A DNA stretch of 64,000 nt from Schizophyllum amplum (lineage: Eukaryota > Basidiomycota > Agaricomycetes > Agaricales > Schizophyllaceae). The translations under genes and the position numbers were made by a program. Location of the stretch: assembly GCA_007026445.1 (NCBI GenBank), contig VDMD01000023.1, positions 1 through 64,000 on the forward strand, read 5' to 3'. The notes under the pieces are model-generated. The model was not told where the DNA came from. It did no database searches and was given only the letters and a program-made list of their open reading frames with translations. This document shows, piece by piece, positions 44,549 through 57,308 of this stretch. Position 1 is the stretch's first letter. Each line of letters begins with the position of its first letter.

Positions 44549-47500
44549 CTAGGCATCTATAGAGGGGTCAGAAGGTCCCACACCGTCGAAATCTATGAAC
44601 TCACAGTACGACGACCCAGTCAGCAACGTCGATAGCGCCACCATCTGGTCCTCGTTGAACCTCTTGCAGTCCTCGTGCCACGTATCCTGGTGCGTCTTCT
44701 TGAAGTTGCTCGCGCAGTTGCGCACTGCTGTCGAAATCGGGATCTGTAAGGACCTTGCGTCAGCTCACTGTCTTCCGACACCCTGTTCTTAAGGTTGGAA
44801 CGCAATCCCAAGACTAACAGGGTCATACGTATGCTCCGCCAGGATATTCGCCAACAAGTCTGGCATCCACTTCTCCACTGTGTACGGGTAGCTATCCACG
44901 AGCGCGCAAATGCCCAGGATAGCTGCGTGGCGGCGGCGGATCGCAGCAGTGTAGCCCGGATCCTGGCGCGGCGGGATATGGCTGTTCTTCGCAAGGCGGA
45001 CGAAGCGGTCCTGAGAATATGGTTAGCAATGCTATTGATATAAAGACAGAGCTTCAGCGTAGCACCACCTACCTTGAGGGTTATGACGCTGCGACGCGGA
45101 GACAGCCTGAGCACGCCCGACAACGTTGTCGCGGCCATTTCGCGCACTTCCACGACTTCGTCGTCCAGGCATCTGCAAAGGACCTGACAACAGTTCGTTC
45201 AGCGTAGTCTTCCCCCGTCACTCAAACAGGGACCTGCCTCCAAAATCTCGATCATCTTGTGCTCCCCAATGAGCGGAACTTGGCGGAAGTAGAAGACCTG
45301 CACAAGCGGCAGCGCCTTCAACCGCACTCGCCACGACTACAATGGCGTAAGCGTGAGATTATCCACAAGCCACAATGAACACGCACCGGAGACGTCTGGA
45401 TCGCATCGAAGATCGCGTCGAGTATAGGATTCACGAGTGACCTGGGCGGCGTCACACCACACATTCTGACAAGCAGCAGGTTCGCGCGCTGCGCCAGCTC
45501 ATCGTTGTCGGGTACTGTTCTTGCGTCAGGACGAGCGATGGATATATATGGAGTACCGCGTACCCTCTGTGAATTTGAACAACTCAGGCTGGGGCACGAG
45601 TTAATCAGACGCGGATTCACTACGAGGGTATGCGTTACTTACCATCAGAGGCAGAACGTAGTCGAATACAGACGCCGCGTTCGTGTCGTGCACGCTCTGG
45701 AATAGCCACTTGCAGATCGTGATACCCACCCTGACAGTCATGCCTTGAACAGACAGTCCATGCCCAGATCATAACCAAGACGTACCGGTCGTATGTCGAC
45801 TGGAAGCTCGAACGCCCGGCTGCCGCTCTTGCCGCCAGACAACAAACTTCTGCACCAGCTCCAGCACTTTCTTCTTGTGGTACACGCCACGCGTGCCCAT
45901 GATATCGAACTCTTGCGGTAACTTGCGGCACTCCTTTACGAACACCTCGACAGATGGTATTGAAGGACGAGCGGTGAGCTGAAGAGCCGTCAGCCGACCC
46001 TGTCATGCCAATGAAGTTTCATACCTTGATCTTTCCAGCAAACGCCACTATCTCTCCAAAGTAGCTCGATGTCATCGTGCTCACTGTGAATCTCGGCCCA
46101 GCAACGGTTCAGCACTTCGTTTGTCCATGGCGCAAATTCCAATTGAGCTCCTCGTAAAAGGCGCGGAAGATCGACAGGACCTTGAGCGCGTCAAGGGACA
46201 TTTCGGCGTGGAAGTCGACGACCTTGAACTCCTTGAGCAGGAAATCAACGAACGGCTGGAGTCGACGAGGATCCTTTTTGTAGACTGCAATGAAGTCAGC
46301 ATGCTTGTAGCAAAGTGGAAAAATGAAAAAGCACAGATGTACTCCAGGAATGTCGTCCACACCATGATTGTGTCGGTTTGAACATTGCTACCGAGGATTG
46401 CTGGCACTTGCGGCGCTAACCAGTCCCACAACATCTTCTGCTTCTGCCCAGGCCAGTTCTTGGAGCCTGAAAGTACGTCAGCGTCTCCAAGAATAGGTGG
46501 ACGCAACATGAGTCCTTACCTCCGATAAGACCAGCTAAGAGCTCTGCGGCAGCTCGCTGCTTGTTCTTGTCCTTTTTGGCAAGTAAGTCAACCAAAACGG
46601 GCTTCATGAACTTGAACGGTTCGTCTTCCAAAAGTTGATCTGACCTATACGTCAGATGTGGATTCAACGCTTGGGAATGTGCGACGAACATATGCTTTGA
46701 CCGTGCAGATGTTGTCTTGAACGACAGTCGACTCATGGTTTTCCTCGCCGTAATACGTCGCAAGGTCTTCCCAAAACTCGTTCGTCGTGGCCTTTTCACG
46801 AACCGCCTTGACCGCTTCTTGACTCGCGGAGTCCCATGGTTGGTAGGTCGACTTGACTGTATCGGGCGCTCGCGTCATAGTTATGGAATCGTGCCAAGCT
46901 AACCAATACGGGTCCGCATCCATAGCTTGCTGTGCAAAGGGTAAGTAATCATATATTCCGTGCCTCATCTTACTCACGGCTGGTCGTCGCCTTTCGAAAG
47001 GTCGACACGTTTGTCCCGGTACGCATCTAGCAACTGCCGCTTGACGATAGCTGACTGCTCAATCTTGACCTCCTCTTTCATGGGTTTCGGGGTCGATACT
47101 GAACCAGGTCGGTCGATGTCTTGCAGAGCGTGCGTAGCTTGATGTTCCTCAGCCCTTTCATGACAGCACGCTGTGCATACTTTGCCGAAAATCAATACAT
47201 GAGGGCGAGACCGTGACACTAAACTTACATATCGCTGTTACATGAGTCAGTCACTAAATTCATTGCAACAGCTAACAGTACTTACCACAGTCGGATGGTC
47301 ATCGTGGCACTGCTCCAGGAAGAAGGTGATCTGGCCTCGCGTCAAGGGAGCATCACGCCTGACCAGCGTCCGCAGTACGCGCATTGCCACAATGAGGTAG
47401 CGCCAATGGGTCTTCGACGACTGCCCGATCTCCAGCACCATGTTCGTCTGACGATTGTTAGAGGCGCATGCCAGCTGAACGTGTCGTTCACTTACAATGC

Positions 47501-50500
47501 GCTCGGCTGTTCTCTCCTGAAGGTTGACTCGCCGCATGCGATTCTCTTTGCAACGGATAGTCAAGGACGCATCTTTGGGTACATTGTCAAGGATGTCCTT
47601 GAGGGCATTCACGGCTTGGTCGACGGCTGGAGTAGGCACGTCGTACACTAAGAAGCATGGCTCGATGAAGCTGTTGAGAGCTGCGCTATTTGTAAGCTCC
47701 AGACCCAAGGACTGCTTCGTATAAGCTTACCATTGTCCGCGACGACAGAGATCGCCTCTTGGATCGAGGGCTGTGATCGTATATCGGATCGGGATCAATG
47801 TCATACTCGACAAGCAACGCACCTTCTCGTTCCATTGGCTCCGGAACAGTGCATTCCAAAAGTCGCAAGCAAGAGTCGGCTCGCCTACAGCGTACTTGCC
47901 AAACGCAGACATGTTCAAAGTCCAAAGAGCACCTTTCATGCGATCGTCCTCCGTTCCCGGTTCCAAGGCTTTGAACAGCACAGGAAGAGCCCGCTTTCGG
48001 ACACCGTCAAACGTCTGGAGAGCTTATGTCAGGCAACGTCTCAGTAACAGTATGCGCCCACTTACTCCGTTGATGGCGTCGAGGATGCCTTGCGCAGCCC
48101 TGCAGAATGTGAGGAATACTACGACCCAGCGGCCCACCCGAACTCACTGTCTGATAATGGGATAGTTCCAGAGCGACCATTCCTGCGGGATATGTCAGCG
48201 GAGTACTCGCAACTACCATCGTACTCACCACAAGATCATCAATCAGGACATTCTCTGTCGCCCTCTTAGCTCGCTCAATGGAGTTCCAACGCAGACGTGC
48301 CGAGTGGTAGTATCTTGCTCGCCGCACGAAGACGGCCCGAGGCCAAACCTTCTGATTAGCGTACTGCCGTGCCACATTCTGCTCCGACGCGTATTGATCC
48401 TCGTTCACGTAGAAACTGTCATTCGAGTCAGCCAACGCAAAGAGCGAAAGCAGTGGTCGATGTATACCTGTCACGGGAATCGCCATACTCCAACATGAAC
48501 GACCGTATCGAGCGCACAAGGATAAGCACCGCGTCCACCGTGTTCTCTTCGCCTTGCTGCCGCAACGATGTCGATGCTGAATGTAGAAGACTGCCGAACC
48601 GTCGTTTCAACGACATGACATACTGATACCGCGAGTCCTCAGGATCGGTCAGGCAGAACCCAGCGTTGCATGGCTCAAGGTTAGCGATCATCTCCGGTAT
48701 CTCGTTCAAGATGTCGGTGTCCTGCTTGCCCGCCTCCGCCTCTTCCTCGGAGATGTATTCCTGGAGGAGTGTTGGTGTACCCGAGAACGCACTGCGTACG
48801 AGGCTGAGATGGCGGCAGAAGTCATTACGCCAGACAGCGTCCCTCATGATTCCTAAAAGATGGTGAGATGTGGAGATCAACATCATCAATATATACGTAC
48901 CAGGCTCCAGTAGCTGTTCGAGACTAGCCAATGTTGGCTCAACGACCTCACGGAAGATCTGAAGCACAAAATCGATCTCCTCCTCGTCTGGCGTGTGCCA
49001 GGAGACCGTCACGTCCTCCGAGGAGTACATCTTGCCCCAATGCTGATAGTGCGTCTTCTCAAACTCTGAGACAGCGTCAGCTTCACGTTCAGCTGCCCTG
49101 TACCGGCAGCTTACCCTCGCTAGACCATTCGTCCGGATTGACGAACTTGTTCTCGAGGGGATATGTATGGGACAGCGTAATCAGCATGCTCGTCAAGAAC
49201 TTGCCCGTCCACGCGTAGGACCGCTTCGAAAAACAGTGGCTGCTGAGCAATTTGACCATACTAAGGAGCGTGTCGCGATGCTTGATAATAACCTTCCCGT
49301 CACTAAGAAAGTAGATGAGTAGCTGGTGACTAGAGCACCAATGGAAACCCACTTGTAGACGGTGCCCCTCAAAATGGCGAGATCTATAGACGTTCAGTAC
49401 CAAGTCATGCGGTCCAGCGAGTCACTGACTCCAATGCAGAGTAGCGTCGGATGGCAAGGGCCTGCTCGAGTTCGTCGTGCGCAAGGAGGCCGCGCCGTTC
49501 TCCAATTCCAAATGGATATTACGCTCGCACAGCGGCAAAAAGCGCTTGATCGTCTTCTCGGGGTCCGCGTTCGCAATGCACTCCACAAGCTGATGGACAG
49601 CGCGCACGGCATTGGAGCGCACGTTCTGCGACGCATACTCGTAGACCATGTTCAGCACCATATCAAACAGCGCATCGGACAGGTGCACGCAAATCTGGCT
49701 GAAAGCGCCGGCCACCGCGTCGACGACTTGCACTGGAAGTGACCATGCGTCAGCTCACCCACAAGTTCAACGGATCAGTCGCACCTTCCAGCTCTCCGCC
49801 CGCCGAGCCATTCACTCCCTCCTCCGGTAAATTCTCCAGTAGCATTATGACCCGACGAACAAGGTTCGCAATCCAGTCCGCAAAGTCCTGCGTCGAAGCC
49901 TTGAGCAGCGCGTCCTCTTCCTCGTTTGACAACCGCGGCGTCAGGTCCGAGATAGTCAGATCCGTGTCAAAAGCTGGCAGCGTGAGCCCGCCACCCGGGT
50001 TATGCGGCATCGTTGGTACAACGTCGTCGGCGTTGGCAGGCTCGCCAGCCGTTAGGTCCGCGATCTTGATGTATTGTGCGATTTCCATCAGGAATCCTGT
50101 AGTGCAAAGCGTCTTGGAAGGGTCATTCTGTTCGCAGGCGAATGTGTTGGCAGTATATTCCGTGAAATGATTGAGTTGCTTACGAGGTCGATGCCCGGTA
50201 TGAGTAGCTGCAAGAGAGGAACAAGGAACTTGGCTCCGGGATAGTAGACGTCTCGACAGACAATTGCAGGAGCAATAGCACCCAGGGCCTTGATGATACT
50301 GATGGTGCGTTGCGTCTGCGAAACCCTTCAGTCGCTAAGCACAAGAGCCGCACGGGCTTGAACTTACCTCCACGACCGCCTCGAGCGATGGCACTGCACG
50401 ATCTAGAATCGGGTGCAAGATCAAATCAGGCTCCATCACGCTCAGCGACTTCAGACAGCTCTGAATGTTGGCGACAACCTTCGGGTCGCTCGAGAACATA

Positions 50501-52350
50501 GCAAGCAGCGCAACCGTTCGGATGCTCTTAACGAGCTCGCGCTTCATGGACCGTGTGAGACGCCGATTCGTGGGCGTTTTACAGTCAGGCTGATGCTCCT
50601 CATGCCACCCTAAGCGTTTCGATGAGCCAAACAGTGCTGTGGCAACGAGTAATCGACATACTCTTGTTGAACTCGTACGCAACGTACTTAACGAATGCAC
50701 TCAGCTGCGAGCAGTGAGACTTGCGTTCCGGGGACTGACTGCGATCACTCACGTCTACCGTCCAGGCGCCCGAGTTCGTCGGATGGAAGAAGCTCTCCAC
50801 CGAGGCGATGAGCGTCACGAGAGAATCAAGCGCCTTCGACCCCGCCAGGTATGTCCTTCCGCGCGAGGTAGAGTGTCCTTTCCCGAGCGGTGCGGAAAGG
50901 AATTCCTTAAGCGTACTCTGCTGCACCTGGGGTGTGTTCATGCCAGAGGGCATCGGGCTGAACAGCGGTGTCGGCATATTCGACGCGGGGGATGGCATGC
51001 TGTCTGGCGCCATGGAATAGATGATGATACGCGCTAGAGACGGTATACGCCATCCCGCCTTCGGCAGACGGTCTATCTCAAATGCCGCTTGGTTATCGGC
51101 CTGAGGTCCTGTTGTCAAAGAACCTGCGTCCGCGAGTGGAATTTCTGCAACACTTTGTCAGCGACAGTACGCCTTGACAACCAATAAGATCTTACCCATC
51201 GACACGAGAGTCTTGCACATCAGCCAGTTCCACTGATGTTCTGTGAATATGCCGACATCCTTGAAGATGCCGGACCAGGCGTAATTATCGTCGGGCTCGT
51301 CATGCGCCCACTTCGGACGCGCCTCGCCTTCGGAGCGCGCGTCATCCGGTATGTCTGTGATCTTCCGCGGGTCGCTCTTGGTTGGATCCAGGTGCATGAC
51401 CGACAACTTGGACGTGAATTCGAGCATTCGCTCGTCGTATAGGTACGAGTTGACGGATTCCCAATGCCGAAACAGCATGGGGAGGTAGGCCTGGGGGTGC
51501 GACTCGGGAAGGAAGGTGAGGAGGGCGTATTGGGACCAAAGGATGCTGTTCAGGTTTGTGTTGTTCAAGAGAGGAACGAATGTAGACAGCATCTCCTCGA
51601 TTGCCGCGGGGTGATAGAAGCGGCGTGAATGGCTCGCCAAGTACCCCATGCACCACGAGAGTTGACTGCAGTTATGTGAGCATGATTATCTCAAAGCAGA
51701 CCCTACTCACGTACGTGTACTCGAATTGACGCCTAGCGAGGAAGAGGTCCTTGCTGAGGATGTCGAAGACAGGCTTCCAAGGGAGCCTCATGTCCTCAAC
51801 TGAGAGCTTCTTCTTTGAGCGCGTCAGCGCCTTGAACGCGTCCGCGCAAAATGCTATGTTGCTCGTCGACATGCCAGGGATGGTGCACAGGTGGTAATAT
51901 AGCTGTGCGAGCCGGATGCGCTTCTCCTTCGGTATAGGGTACTTGAGCATCATCCAGCTTCAGACGCGTCAGTACCTCCCCCCTCGACTGTAACAGCATT
52001 ACGTACTAGGACAAGAGAGAGTCCCACTGCACGAGGCCAACATCGTAGTCCTTCGCCTCCACGCACTGGGTGATACGCAGGAGGATGAAGTCGAGGATCT
52101 CCATCATCTTCGACTCCGGTTCGATGGAATAGGGCAAATTCTTGGCGTAAATCTTGAGCTTGCGGATGTAGCGCTCCTCGCCTTGCTCCGGGGGCGTGGC
52201 GGGGAGCGACTGGCTATCCTCGCGTACATCGCCATTGTTGTACTCGCCATTGGCGGGCGGTCTGTCGGAATTAATGTGGGGGCGGTCAACACTGATGTGC
52301 AGACGGTCCCGGAGCGTGAGCCCCAGGATGTCTGGCACAGGCGGGGTCAT
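44549..52350 (-). CDS. BLM10: Proteasome activator Blm10/PA200
   Basis: HEAT-repeat giant that caps the 20S proteasome. About 30 introns split it over 7.8 kb. The N-terminal blocks include LKIYAKNLPYSIEPESKMME and SWCMGYLASHSRRFYHPAAI; further on come TEHQWNWLMCKTLV and TYLAGSKALDSLVTLIASVE with SFFHPTNSGAW, all characteristic. Middle exons show ARTYRSDQLLEDEPFKFMKP-type text and helices such as NNTNLNSILWSQYALLTFLP. The C-terminus carries the proteasome-docking HbYX motif: a final 48-nt intron (44604-44557) joins SSY plus one base to an 8-nt exon (44556-44549), giving S-Y-Y-A and stop. That matches the C-terminus of yeast Blm10 and PA200. Start ATG at 52350 (MTPPVPDILGLT). Confidence 0.95.
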
Positions 52351-52560
52351 GGTGGAAAACAAACAGGTCGTGCGCCAGTCTCTGTCGAGTGATTGATGAC
52401 GGCAGCGGGGACACCTGCGCGCCACAAAGTCTCGGGCCGCCGCCACCGCTGCAGTACTGTCCTTGTGTTCGTCTCGGGAACATTGAATTGAAAGACGGGA
52501 AGTAAATCAATGAGAAGCCATGGATAACATCCTAATACAACTGCGAACGGAAACAATGCT

Positions 52561-53597
52561 CTACATGGACTGCGCGTACGCCAACGCCGCGTCCTGCAAC
52601 TCGGAGACAGCCCGCTGACGGACATCTTCCCAAATTATATTCCTTTGCGCCTTGATCTCCCCTAGGCCTTCCCTGATCTCCGCCAGACGCTCCGCATACT
52701 CGCGATTGTCGTCCTGCAACTCGCGCAGTGTTGCGAGGCTCTTCTCCAATGTCTCCCGCTGTGTGTCGAGATTGGTGAAGTGTGATGGCTCGGCGACGCT
52801 CGGCTGCGCGCCAACCAAGAAGAGTTTGTGTGTGGTTGGTGTCAGGTCTGGGGCCCGCGCCAGCCGCTTGGCGCGGTCGAGCTCGTACTCCGGCACATCC
52901 GTGTCCTCCTCTTCCTGCTTCGTCACTGGCAATGGCACACCTGCTTGGCGATCGGGATCCTCGCTGGTGACCTGCCATAGCCTCCCTAGAGCACGCTTCA
53001 TGGTCGCTTCGCCCTCAATGAGCCCATTCGTGACGTTCTCGAGCTCTTCGACGAGGCCGGAGCGGAAGGTGTGTGTCACGGCTTTGTCCATGACGAAGGA
53101 GGTATAGGTGACATGGTCTATCAGCGGCTGGTCGTATGGTGACACAAGTGGCGGGGAGGGTGAGCGGTCAAGGTGCTCGAGGGATGGAGGCGATGGGGAC
53201 CGTCGCTCTTGAGGCATGAGCAGCTTCATGCGCTTTCTCGCGCGTTCCTCATTCTTTACGGATCATGTGAGCTACAATGCCACTCTCAAAGGGTCGTTTC
53301 TGCGCACCTGCCAGTCGTCCATCTCAGGACCCCACGCCGCGATCTTCCCTCGTCGTGCCCACCGAGCGCCGCGGGTGGACTTGTTCCCCCAGTTCCCAAG
53401 CGACGTTCCAGGTTCCATGGACTCCTCCTCATCTTCCGTGTCATATCCATACGATGGATAGTACCAAGCATTGGAGTCGTTCAATGGCAAGGCAGCCCTA
53501 AAACAAGAGTGAGCATAGCTGAGTGCACGCAAAGCACCAGTACGCACAGTGGATCATCTTGCCCAGCACTGCGCCTCTTCTGGCCTGCCATGCTCAT
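52561..53597 (-). CDS. Rxt2-like subunit of the Rpd3L deacetylase complex (candidate)
   Basis: The first exons give MSMAGQKRRSAGQDD, then NDSNAWYYPSYGYDTEDEEE and GNWGNKSTRGARWARRGKIA with WGPEMDDWQ. The N-R/W-G-N-K-x-x-R-G-A-R-x-x-R-x-G-K pattern is the Rxt2 N-terminal motif. It continues into ERARKRMKLLMPQERR, a Pro/Ser-rich stretch (residues about 95-125), and a helical part HVTYTSFVMDKAVTHTFRSG with VEELENVTNGLIEGEATMKR. A coiled coil (ETLEKSLATLRELQDDNREY) ends the protein at ALAYAQSM. Rxt2 has no enzyme activity; it helps assemble the complex. Assignment rests on the N-terminal motif and length and is moderately sure. The catalytic partner Rpd3 is in the same window at 17320-19561. Confidence 0.6.
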
Positions 53598-53881
53598 TTG
53601 ACTTCCTGTGCGGGATGGGGGACCTTGAGACACCATGCAATGAGGAACGAAGATAACTTCGATGCGCCAGTGGGAGGCCTTCGTGAAAGCCGGCCCGTCG
53701 ACCGTCCAAAATTTCACACCGTCGAAACGCGGCCACGTGATCGTCGGCGCGTTGAATGCTCTCGCTTCATGCCATTATGGCACCTGCCAGGTAAGCCCCC
53801 ATACCATCTTCACCCCCAGTAGATGCACTCTTAGTATCGTTGAATTTGACAGCTTTATACAACACGACACCGGGGACCTCT

Positions 53882-55558
53882 CTACTCTTGGTTCTTCACT
53901 ATGACCTTGATCTCCCTCCCGCTTCGCACGGCTTCAAATGCGTCCCTGCTCTCCGCCAGCGTGTACTTCTTCGTGATCAGCGGCTTTATGTCTACTACCC
54001 CGCGCGCCAACATATCGATTGCAGACGGGAAGCACGAAGCCGTGTACCGCGTGATGCCTGCGAATCTCGTCAAGAACTGTATATCGCTGTTCTTTTCAAT
54101 TCACTGACCTTTCACGTCCAGTTCCTTGCATGTTACCGCGATGGTGGGGAAGATATTTGTCTGCATATGCCCCAAACCGACCGCGAGATCTGGACGGCGT
54201 CGTTAGTCCTGGAAACACGTCTCGCTGCACCTATACTCACAGGTAGCGCCCTGCTTCGCAATTGCCACGCCAATCAGCCCGCAGTCCTCCGCGCCACTTG
54301 CCTCGATGACGCGGTCTACGCCCATTTCCGCGCTCAGGCCGGCCTCCTCCAAAAATCGCGCCGCCGCCACCTCTGCGTGGGCCCACTTTATGTCACCCAG
54401 AGATTCCTCGTGCTCGTCCGCCTCTACAATTTCCCCATCCGCGATTCCCGCAGGCGTAGGGTCCGCACCCTGCTTGTGGCCAGCCGCCTCGACTTTGACA
54501 GGTGTGCTAGGGAGCGCCTTGTTTACGAAGACATGGTCGAATATGGGCTTTCCCGTGAGTGGCGAGATGTACTTCCGCGCAAACTCGACACGCGCGGGGT
54601 TGATATCGCACGCGATTATGCGACGCGCCGAGTACGCGTGCGCGACAGCTCCGGCTATAAGCCCAATGGGACCGCAGCCGCTAGGGTTGGGTGAGTGACT
54701 TTGCTTCGGAGGAAAGAGCAAGGCCTGAGGCTTACAAAATCGCGACGGTTTGGTGTGCACGAAGGTCAGCTCGCTTGCCAATCTGAACACCGATTGCCAG
54801 AGGCTGTATACAGCCCGCCTCGTCCCAAGAGACATGTGCGGGAATGTGTGGCGCCATGTCCGCGGGAAGCGCAAAGAACCTGCGTTTTCGGTCTGATTAA
54901 CACACTTCACGCAAACTGGCGACTTATTGTGCTGGATACCTCGACAGTGAGCCAACTGAACCCGGTGCGCCGCAATAGTGCTGGTCTTGGACCTCCAGGT
55001 GAGTACTTCGCTCGGCAGATCCCTCGAGCAACAACACTCACCCAAGCAAATGTTCATGCGACCACTCTTGCAGTTGATACAGCGCCTGCAAGGAAGACCA
55101 GGCTCGACTGTACGCGCGTCACGTCAGTGCGCGGCGGTCGCCATCGACGCAGTGAAATCGCTAGCTCACCTGCGACCCTATCCCCTACCTTGTGGGTCAT
55201 GACGCGGTCGCCGACGGCAATGACCTCGCCCGCGCTCTCATGGCCCATCACCAGCGGCTCGGTGACGGGGCGCCCGCCAACGCCCCCCGCGAGGTAGTTG
55301 TGCAAGTCGGACCCGCAGATCCGTGCGCTGCAGCGGTAAGCATGTCGTGTGCGGGGCGCGGGCCAGCGATGGATTGCGGAAAGACTTATCTGTGGCCATC
55401 ACCTTTACCAGAACACCGTCCGGTTGCAGGATCGGCAGCGGGCACGGTTCAACGGAGATTGTCTGCTTCTTCAGCAGTACGCATGAAGTGTTTGGAGGTA
55501 GGTTGAGCGCAGCGACGTGAGGCGGCTGCGTCTTCTCGGGAAAGTGGAACGCGGACAT
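53882..55558 (-). CDS. Zinc-dependent medium-chain alcohol/polyol dehydrogenase
   Basis: MDR-family NAD(P)-linked dehydrogenase of the sorbitol/xylitol dehydrogenase type. The catalytic zinc residues lie in ICGSDLHNYLAG and VMGHESAGEVIAVGD, and the structural-zinc lobe is CRRCINCKSGRMNIC (four Cys). The nucleotide-binding fold starts at GCGPIGLIAGAVAH followed by ARRIIACDINPARVEFARKY. An unusual insertion of about 60 residues follows, rich in Ala, Asp, Glu and Lys, before GVDRVIEASGAEDCGLIGVA. The C-terminus is GMTRFAGITRYTASCFPSAI then VVDIKPLITKKYTLAESRDA, ending REIKVIVKNQE. Introns separate nearly every block. Start ATG at 55558, just upstream of FHFPEKTQPP. Polyol specificity is inferred from resemblance only. 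Confidence 0.85.
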
Positions 55559-55803
55559 CGTGCGGAAAGTCGTAAGTGACGGTCTATTGGAAGATGAGAG
55601 CGCAAAGGTCAAGTGTGAATAAGCGCACAAAGTTAGGATGGATGGGATCGGGGTCAATCTGGGGTTCTGGGGCGCCGTGGGCCGGTGCGGGGTCACATCC
55701 TCGGCCCGTTCGCGCAATCCGATCTTCCATCGCGCACGTCTACCTTTTGGGCACCTCTATATCGTACAAATGATTTACATTGCGATTATATATCAGCATC
55801 TAG

Positions 55804-57308
55804 TCAAGCGACGTTCAGCGTCGAGCTCTCCAGTGGTGCGACTTGCGCTACCGGTGGAGGACCCTGTGTCGCGTTGAGGGAAGCAGCGGGCAACTCCTTA
55901 CGAGCCACACCAGCCTGCTGGAAGCTCTCCATGCCTTCCAGGCCCCATCGCTCCATCATGGCTTTGTCTTGGTCCCACGGCGAGCCTGTATCTAGGTGTG
56001 AGAGAGATGAAATGATAAGTATGACAAGCACTTACATGGAGTCGTCAGCATCTGCTCCCCAGTGAACACTGCGTTTGCGCCAGCCATGAAGCACATCATC
56101 TGCTCGGACTCCGGCATGATACTCCGTCCTGCGGCGATGCGGATTATGGTCGCGGGCATGACGATCCTGGCAGTCGCGATCGTTCGTGCCAATGTGTGGT
56201 AGGGTACGGGCTGTGGAAGAATTAGCTATAGAATACAGTTACCACAGCGGCACTTACTTCATTCTTTTCAAGAGGTGTTCCGGGTATGGGGATCAACGCA
56301 TTTACCGGGAACGACTCTGGATGCTCTGGCATGCTAGGGCAAATGTCAATAATCCGCAACATAAGAGAGATGTAAAGGGTACTCACGTTGCGACCTGCCA
56401 GATCAGTCCAACCCGATCCTTGTCGGTCTCGCCAAGACCAAGGATTCCACCCGAGCATACGCTGATGCCCGCGTCGCGAACAGCAGAGATCGTGTCCAAT
56501 CGATCGTCGTAGGAGCGGGACGTGATGACCTGGTGCCAGATGAGCGACTGTGTCGAAGCGTTTAGTGAGCAAGGCATACCTCAGGGTAGAACTCCCGAGA
56601 TGTGTCCAAGTTGTGGTTGTATGCAGTCAGGCCACTGCCGCAACGTCAGCTGGAGGTTACGGTACCATTGCATTGGACTCACGCTTCTTTCAGCTTCTTT
56701 GCTTGCTCCGGGGTCAGCATGCCCAGGGTCGTGCACACCTCCATGCCCATTCCCCGAACCTCGCGCACCATGGTCAGGATACGCTCAAATCCGCGCTTGC
56801 GTCCCGCGAGCTCGCGCCACGCCGCGCCCATGCAGAAACGGGTGCTGCCATTCGCCTTGGCTTTCCGTGCGGCCTCGAGCACAGGCTCGACTTCAAGCAG
56901 TGGGGATGCCTTCGTCGACGTTGAGTAGCGCGACGACTGGGAGCAGTAGGAGCCTGACGCGTATTCAGTACAGGTATCGACAAATGGAACCCTTGCACGC
57001 ACAGTTCTCGGAGCATCCTCCAGCTGGGGACAATTCAGTATGAGTGGTTGGGGATGCGCTGTAAACGTACTCTTGATGTTCATGAGCGTACAGAGCTGCA
57101 CCTTGCGCGGATCGTTATGCTCGCGATGCACTGCCGCCGCGCGGTAGACGAGGTCGAGGAGAGGGGTGTCGTAGATCTGCTGGATCTCCTGCTTCGTCCA
57201 GTCGTGGCGCGTCACGCCCTTGGTCACTGCCGCAGGGGTCGGTGCGTGTGTAGCCAGACCGCGGCCGACAACGCGCACGGCGCGGAAGGAGCGCGACACG
57301 GAGAGCAT
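55804..57308 (-). CDS. BIO2: Biotin synthase, mitochondrial
   Basis: Radical-SAM enzyme that inserts sulfur into dethiobiotin, using one 4Fe-4S and one 2Fe-2S cluster. The N-terminus ([20 protein letters not shown]) is a mitochondrial presequence. [11 protein letters not shown] precedes the radical-SAM block GGCSEN-C, whose C-x3-C-x2-C cysteines are split by an intron at about 56950-57010; I could not make that junction read in frame. Then [58 protein letters not shown], and [40 protein letters not shown] and [20 protein letters not shown] close the barrel, and the C-terminus is a short Ala/Pro-rich tail. Nine or so short exons. Start ATG at 57308. Confidence 0.93.
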
